Under the pieces are notes generated by a model. The model made no database searches and was not told the origin of the DNA. It was given only the letters and a program-made list of their open reading frames with translations. The position numbers and the translations under genes were made by a program. Positions 4,658-6,305 of a stretch of DNA of 6,305 nucleotides are shown piece after piece. The stretch spans positions 1 to 6,305 of the forward strand of contig JAFKFE010000370.1 of assembly GCA_017308345.1 (NCBI GenBank), in the 5' to 3' direction. The DNA is from Alphaproteobacteria bacterium. GTDB lineage: Bacteria > Pseudomonadota > Alphaproteobacteria > Rhizobiales > Rhizobiaceae. Positions within the stretch are counted from its first letter, which is position 1, and every line of letters starts with the position of its first letter.

Positions 4658-6305
4658 TGGTTGAGACCGGACATTTCGCCCTCGTGCTGGCCTTCGCGCT
4701 GTCGCTGGTGCAGATGCTGGTGCCGCTCGTCGGCGCCCGCACCGGCAATCAGCGGCTGATGGCGGTCGGCGGCCCGGTGACCGTTACCGGCTTCGCGCTC
4801 ACCGCGCTGTCCTTCGTGGCCTTGGCGAGCGCTTACGCCGGCTCGGACTTCTCGGTGGCGAATGTGTGGGAGAATTCCCATTCGTTGCAGCCGATGATCT
4901 ACAAGATCACCGGCACCTGGGGAAACCACGAAGGCTCGATGCTGCTGTGGGTGCTGATCCTGACCTTCTTCGGCACGCTCGTCGCCGTCTTCGGCAACAA
5001 TCTGCCGGCAACGCTCAAGGCCAATGTGCTGGCCGTGCAGGGCATGATCGGCGCGGCCTTCTTCCTGTTCATCCTGACGACTTCCAACCCGTTCACGCGC
5101 CTCAATCCGGCGCCTGTCGAGGGGCGCGAGCTGAACCCGGTCCTGCAGGACCTCGGTCTCGCCATCCACCCGCCGCTGCTCTATCTCGGCTATGTCGGCT
5201 TCTCGGTCTGCTTTTCCTTCTCGGTCGCGGCGCTGATCGAAGGCCGCATCGACGCCTCCTGGGCGCGCTGGGTGCGGCCGTGGACGCTGGTCGCCTGGAT
5301 GTTCCTCACAGGCGGCATCGCCATGGGGTCCTACTGGGCCTATTACGAGCTTGGCTGGGGCGGCTTCTGGTTCTGGGATCCGGTCGAGAACGCCTCCTTC
5401 ATGCCCTGGCTTGCCGGCACCGCGCTGCTCCATTCGGCGATCGTCATGGAAAAGCGCTCGGCGCTGAAGATCTGGACGCTTCTGCTCGCCATCCTCACCT
5501 TCTCGCTGTCGCTGCTCGGCACTTTCCTGGTGCGCTCGGGCGTGCTGACCTCCGTGCACGCCTTCGCCACCGACCCGGCGCGCGGCGTCTTCATCCTGTG
5601 CATCCTGACGCTGTTCATCGGTGGCTCGCTGGCGCTGTTTGCGCTGCGCGCCTCCAGCCTGACCGCCGGCGGCCTGTTCCATCCGATCTCGCGTGAGGGC
5701 GCGCTGGTCCTCAACAACCTCTTTCTCACCACCGCCACCGCGACGGTGCTGGTCGGCACGCTCTACCCGCTGGCGCTCGAAGCGCTCACCGGCGGCAAGA
5801 TCTCGGTCGGCGCGCCCTTCTTCGACCTGACCTTCGGCCCGCTGATGGTGCCGCTGCTGGCGATTGTGCCGTTTGGCCCGTTGCTCGCCTGGAAGCGCGG
5901 TGATGTGATTGCCGCCTCGCAACGGCTGATGGCGGCCTTCGCCCTGGCGCTCGCCGCGATGCTGGTCACAGGCCTGTTCATCGACGGCGCCTCGGTGTTC
6001 GCAGCACTTGGTGTCGGCCTCGCTGTCTGGCTGGTCGCCGGGGCGCTGACCGACCTCGCCGTCAAATCCGGCGCCGGTTCGGTGACGCCGGCCGTCATGC
6101 TTCGCCGCTTCGCCGGCCTGCCGCGCTCCGTCTTCGGCACGGCGCTTGCCCATCTCGGCCTCGGACTGACCTTGCTCGGCATCGTCGGCACGCTCTGCTT
6201 CGGCACCGAAAAAATCCTCACCATGCGTCCGGGCGAGAGCGTGGAACTCTCGGGCCATACGCTGCGCTTCGAAGGGCTCTTTCCCCAGAAAGGCCCGAAC
6301 TTCAC
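4657..6305 (+). CDS. ccmF: CcmF (CycK), cytochrome c heme lyase subunit, 3' end cut off
   Basis: The first 549 complete codons of a polytopic inner-membrane protein, cycK in rhizobia; the family is usually about 650-665 residues, so roughly 100 are missing at the window edge. Known role: CcmF receives heme from CcmE and, with CcmH and CcmI, ligates it to the CXXCH motif of apocytochrome c; it also carries its own b-type heme. The sequence shows many membrane helices. The WWD domain reads WGGFWFWDPVEN (234-245), preceded by the family signature WGNHEGSMLLW (88-98). Four histidines sit where the heme ligands are expected: H171 in AIHPPLLYLGY, H259 in ALLHS, H301 in LTSVHAF and H499 in AHLGLGL. 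By my reading they correspond to H173, H261, H303 and H491 of the E. coli protein. The ATG at 4657 overlaps the ccmE stop by one base (TAATG), with AAGAG (4646-4650) as a weak ribosome site. The frame has no interruption. Confidence 0.95.
   Translation, partial: MVETGHFALVLAFALSLVQMLVPLVGARTGNQRLMAVGGPVTVTGFALTALSFVALASAYAGSDFSVANVWENSHSLQPMIYKITGTWGNHEGSMLLWVLILTFFGTLVAVFGNNLPATLKANVLAVQGMIGAAFFLFILTTSNPFTRLNPAPVEGRELNPVLQDLGLAIHPPLLYLGYVGFSVCFSFSVAALIEGRIDASWARWVRPWTLVAWMFLTGGIAMGSYWAYYELGWGGFWFWDPVENASFMPWLAGTALLHSAIVMEKRSALKIWTLLLAILTFSLSLLGTFLVRSGVLTSVHAFATDPARGVFILCILTLFIGGSLALFALRASSLTAGGLFHPISREGALVLNNLFLTTATATVLVGTLYPLALEALTGGKISVGAPFFDLTFGPLMVPLLAIVPFGPLLAWKRGDVIAASQRLMAAFALALAAMLVTGLFIDGASVFAALGVGLAVWLVAGALTDLAVKSGAGSVTPAVMLRRFAGLPRSVFGTALAHLGLGLTLLGIVGTLCFGTEKILTMRPGESVELSGHTLRFEGLFPQKGPNF

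Noticed and set aside
4588..6258. Very long minus-strand open frame (556 codons) opposite ccmF
   Set aside because: Its translation is rich in Arg, Gln, Glu, Gly and Ala with no recognisable domain. It mirrors the GC-biased third positions of ccmF, which is unmistakable on the plus strand.

Overview
The window is GC-rich and densely coding on the plus strand. Its gene content and protein sequences fit a rhizobial alphaproteobacterium, most likely Mesorhizobium or a close relative. This placement rests on recognising the proteins, not on a database search. Two well-known modules lie in tandem. No mobile element, CRISPR array, tRNA or rRNA is visible.

Positions 1-940 hold the end of a small exported-protein gene resembling feuN, followed by the response regulator gene feuP. 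Positions 963-2351 hold the sensor kinase gene feuQ. In Sinorhizobium, FeuQ and FeuP form an envelope and osmotic-stress two-component system that controls cyclic glucan export, and the small periplasmic protein FeuN restrains FeuQ. Here the feuN-like frame is open from the window edge to its stop except for one amber codon at 49-51, which is the most surprising point in the window.

Positions 2352-2515 form a 164-base gap with no terminator-like hairpin recognised but three TCAAGA hexamers spaced exactly 18 bases apart. A gene for a small lipoprotein with a glycine-zipper segment and a surface-antigen-like C-terminus follows (2516-2953). The next gap (2954-3082) contains two RNA hairpins: a 39-base structure and a compact one ending just before the ribosome binding site of the next gene.

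Positions 3083-6305 hold the start of the cytochrome c maturation operon: ccmI (cycH), ccmE (cycJ) and ccmF (cycK, cut by the window edge). The junctions are a 3-base gap and a 1-base overlap, so the three genes are surely co-transcribed and probably translationally coupled. CcmE carries heme to CcmF, and CcmI presents apocytochrome c, so together they attach heme in the periplasm. The rest of ccmF and probably ccmH (cycL) should follow outside the window.

Overall this is mostly ordinary core-genome sequence. The points worth a second look are the interrupted feuN-like gene and the structured or repeated intergenic DNA. I found no convincing evidence of a new biological system.
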